The translations under genes and the position numbers were made by a program. A stretch of DNA of 64,000 nt from Thermomonas sp. (lineage in GTDB: Bacteria; Pseudomonadota; Gammaproteobacteria; Xanthomonadales; Xanthomonadaceae). The stretch spans positions 1 through 64,000 of the forward strand of contig NZ_JAHRWW010000033.1 of the NCBI RefSeq assembly GCF_019104945.1, in the 5' to 3' direction. Numbering within the stretch: the first letter of the stretch is position 1; every line of letters begins with the position of its first letter. This document shows, piece after piece, positions 62,200 to 64,000 of the stretch. The notes under the pieces were generated by a model. That model saw only the letters and a program-made list of their open reading frames with translations, had not been told where the DNA came from and searched no databases.

Positions 62200-62510
62200 C
62201 GCAGCAGCTGACGTTCCAAAGCAAGCAGACGGTTCGCGATATCCTGCGGATTCACTTGATAGGTGCCGGACTCGATTGCACTGCGCAGCTCTTTCACCCG
62301 CGCCATATCAACCTTGTTCGACGACGCCATATCTTTTGCCATGGCCTTGATGCCCACAGCTTCCCCGGTTAAACGCAGGCTATCGACCGGCGGGGTTTTC
62401 TGTACGTCGGCATCACGGGCCACTGCGCCCGAGCGCGCTTGGTTGGCTTCCTTTACGAGCGGCGTCTCGACTGGCTTAGCCGACAAGCCTCCATCGATTT
62501 TAGTACTCAT
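62196..62510 (-). CDS. flgM: Anti-sigma-28 factor FlgM
   Basis: The 104-residue product has a disordered N-terminal half and the conserved C-terminal FliA-binding part (DMARVKELRSAIESGTYQVNPQDIANRLLALE). FlgM holds FliA inactive until it is exported through the completed hook-basal body. A FliA-like promoter directly upstream closes the feedback loop seen in other bacteria. Confidence 0.95.
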   Translation of the reverse strand: MSTKIDGGLSAKPVETPLVKEANQARSGAVARDADVQKTPPVDSLRLTGEAVGIKAMAKDMASSNKVDMARVKELRSAIESGTYQVNPQDIANRLLALERQLLR

Positions 62511-62542
62511 GACGCGGTGCTCCTAAGGGGTGTTCGAACTCA

Positions 62543-62569
62543 GTAACGGCCGATACTGGGGTAACTTTA
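62543..62569 (-). promoter_or_regulatory. FliA (sigma-28)-type promoter of flgM
   Basis: On the minus strand TAAAGTTA (62569-62562), 11 bases, then GCCGTTAC (62550-62543), 32 bases before the flgM start. Seven of eight -35 positions match the sigma-28 consensus. Confidence 0.7.
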
Positions 62570-62588
62570 GGGAAAAATGAAAAAACCT

Positions 62589-63101
62589 TCAATTGATCAC
62601 CTCGACCGTCCCGTCGGGCGCCAAACGTCCGCGAATAATGCGGTGTGAGCTGTCATTTTCCACATTAACAATGCCCCCAGCGCGCGCCTGCCCCAGCGCG
62701 CGACCGCCCATGCGCACCTCAGAAGCCCCAAACGCCGCGCGTAAAACAACAGGGTCACCGCGCCGCACTAAGATTTCTGAATCCACACTCGCTACGTTAC
62801 CACGAGTTCCGCCGCCTACTGAAGTGTCGGCCGGGCGTACCGGCACGTACAGCCGCCATCCCGGCACGTCCGGGCAGCGCACATCGGCCAACTGTGGCCC
62901 CGCTGCCGTGGCGGCCAGAGGCTGTTTACAAGCTTTTAGACGCAATCCCGGCACCAAGGTGGCCTGTGCGCCCGGTCCGGCCTGAATCACAGCCAGCGCT
63001 GCATCACGCACCGCTTGCAAGGACTGAGCCGCCTCTTGCGCACGCGCAGCGCCCACTGAGAGCAGCAGTACGCAGGGCAGCAGAAGTGTGAAAACACGCA
63101 T
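62589..63101 (-). CDS. flgA: Flagellar basal body P-ring formation protein FlgA
   Basis: From the ATG at 63101 the product is 170 residues with a signal peptide (MRVFTLLLPCVLLLSVGAARAQ). The mature part has the AFP/SAF domain with LVPGLRLKACKQPL, DVPGWRLYVPV and the C-terminal EVRMGGRALGQARAGGIVNVENDSSHRIIRGRL. FlgA is the periplasmic chaperone for FlgI. It diverges from cheV and precedes flgM. Confidence 0.95.
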   Translation of the reverse strand: MRVFTLLLPCVLLLSVGAARAQEAAQSLQAVRDAALAVIQAGPGAQATLVPGLRLKACKQPLAATAAGPQLADVRCPDVPGWRLYVPVRPADTSVGGGTRGNVASVDSEILVRRGDPVVLRAAFGASEVRMGGRALGQARAGGIVNVENDSSHRIIRGRLAPDGTVEVIN

Positions 63102-63156
63102 AAAGATCTCATTCGTGATGCAATCTGCTCCCAATGCAGCAAAAGTCATGCCACAC

Positions 63157-63183
63157 TCAAGCTCTGGCCGCCCCTGCCGAAAA
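63157..63183 (+). promoter_or_regulatory. FliA-type promoter of cheV
   Basis: TCAAGCTC (63157-63164), 11 bases, then GCCGAAAA (63176-63183). The expected transcription start is within a few bases of the cheV ATG at 63192. Confidence 0.55.
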
Positions 63184-63191
63184 CTCTGACT

Positions 63192-64000
63192 ATGTCATCG
63201 CGCAACCAACTGCTGGACCGAATTGACCAACGTATCCGCCTCGCCGGGCATAATCGACTGGCGTTGCTGCTGTTTCGCTTGGGTGGGCGTCAGATTTTTG
63301 GCGTCAATGTTTTTAAGGTGCAGGAAGTGCTGCTGCGCCCGCAGCTGTTCACCATGCCGCAGCTCCCCAGCAGCTTTTTAGGGGCTGCCGACATTCGCGG
63401 CCGCAGCGTCCCGGTGCTGGATTTGGCTAGGGCCATCGGCCAGCCGGTGGATGAGCAGCCCAACTACCTTGTGGTGACCGAGTTCAACCGCACCGTTCAA
63501 GGCTTTTTAGTGTCGATGGTCGATCGCATCGTCAATATCGCCGTTGAAGATGTGATTCCGCCGCCAGACCTCGGCAACGACCCGCACTACCTCACCGGCG
63601 TCACGCGCTATCACGACGAACTCATTCAACTGGTGGACGTGGAAAGCGTACTGGCCGAAGCACTGCCACCGCCCGCTGCGATTGCCTCGATCACCCCTAT
63701 CATGAACGTGGGTAACCGCGAGGTACTGGTTGTGGACGACTCGCGTGTGGCGCGCAACCAGATTCGCTTTGTGCTGGACCAGCTCGGCCTCACCTGCACC
63801 CAGCTCTCGGACGGGCGGCAGGCGCTTGACCACCTCAAGCAGCTGGCCGCCACTGGGGTGAAACCAACCGACCGCTACGCGATGGTGATCTCCGATATTG
63901 AGATGCCGTCGATGGACGGCTACACGCTAACGTCGGAAATTCGACGCGACCCCGCGCTCAAAGACCTCTATGTGCTGCTGCACACCTCACTTTCAGGTGT
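63192..64000 (+). CDS. cheV: Chemotaxis coupling protein CheV (3' partial)
   Basis: The frame from the ATG at 63192 is open to the end of the window (269 codons). The N-terminal part is a CheW domain (LLDRIDQRIRLAGHNRLALL, GVNVFKVQEVLLRPQL, LPSSFLGAADIRGRSVPVLDLA). The C-terminal part is a receiver domain with VLVVDDSRVARNQIRFVLDQ and the phospho-aspartate in VISDIEMPSMDGYTLTSEIR. CheV couples receptors to CheA and can be phosphorylated. No ribosome-binding site is visible, and a FliA-like -10 ends 8 bases before the ATG. The end of the gene lies outside the window. Confidence 0.95.
   Translation, partial: MSSRNQLLDRIDQRIRLAGHNRLALLLFRLGGRQIFGVNVFKVQEVLLRPQLFTMPQLPSSFLGAADIRGRSVPVLDLARAIGQPVDEQPNYLVVTEFNRTVQGFLVSMVDRIVNIAVEDVIPPPDLGNDPHYLTGVTRYHDELIQLVDVESVLAEALPPPAAIASITPIMNVGNREVLVVDDSRVARNQIRFVLDQLGLTCTQLSDGRQALDHLKQLAATGVKPTDRYAMVISDIEMPSMDGYTLTSEIRRDPALKDLYVLLHTSLSG

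Overview
This window looks like a chromosomal segment of a flagellated gammaproteobacterium, probably close to the Xanthomonadales (Lysobacterales). The hints are a cysteine-free Fur, a short two-cysteine ribosomal protein L36, a DUF6491-type lipoprotein, a PilZ gene behind fliDS and agmatine deiminase plus N-carbamoylputrescine amidase. Composition is moderately GC-rich throughout. I see no insertion sequence, prophage or CRISPR array. The affiliation is inferred from gene content only.

Layout. 1-6.0 kb: the end of an unrecognised membrane-protein operon, then fur, bamE, ratA-rnfH, smpB, aguB and a TraB-family membrane protein. 6.0-7.1 kb: a ParE/ribbon-helix-helix toxin-antitoxin pair with a clear palindromic operator, and an orphan HigA-like antitoxin. 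7.1-17.2 kb: a flagellar filament locus. It has a 1277-residue multidomain protein (TPR, sulfotransferase-like, FkbM-like, TPR, methyltransferase) divergent from two flagellin genes, then flaG, fliD, fliS, a FliT-like gene and a PilZ-like gene. 17.2-22.7 kb: secF, secD, yajC, tgt, queA. 22.7-34 kb: an AsnC regulator divergent from an aminotransferase, upp, a metallo-beta-lactamase-fold hydrolase, ggt, coaD, rsmD, ftsY, an AsmA-like gene, mutY and yggX. 34.2-36.3 kb: tRNA-Ala(CGC), a GNAT/DUF1778 toxin-antitoxin pair and a MarR operon with two small membrane proteins. 36.3-44.2 kb: pirin, a chemoreceptor, a D-Ala-D-Ala dipeptidase/beta-lactamase-like fusion, and a kinase plus class III PLP enzyme resembling the hydroxylysine kinase/phospho-lyase pair. 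44.2-51.6 kb: pbpC and a thioester alpha-2-macroglobulin lipoprotein. 51.6-60 kb: galU, a membrane sugar-nucleotide dehydratase, a WecA/WbpL-type transferase, lapB, ihfB, rpsA, cmk, rpmJ. 59.9-64 kb: aguA, a histidine kinase, flgN, flgM, flgA and the start of cheV.

The most interesting result is regulatory. Sigma-28 (FliA)-type promoters with a shared local form (T-C/A-AAG, about 14 bases, then GCCGTTAC-like) can be read in front of both flagellin genes, fliD, flgM and cheV. The same signal lies on the opposite strand 18 bases upstream of the giant multidomain gene. This links that protein to the filament regulon and makes it a candidate flagellin- or flagellin-glycan-modifying factor. Its sulfotransferase-like and FkbM-like modules have lost several key residues, while its C-terminal methyltransferase motif looks intact.
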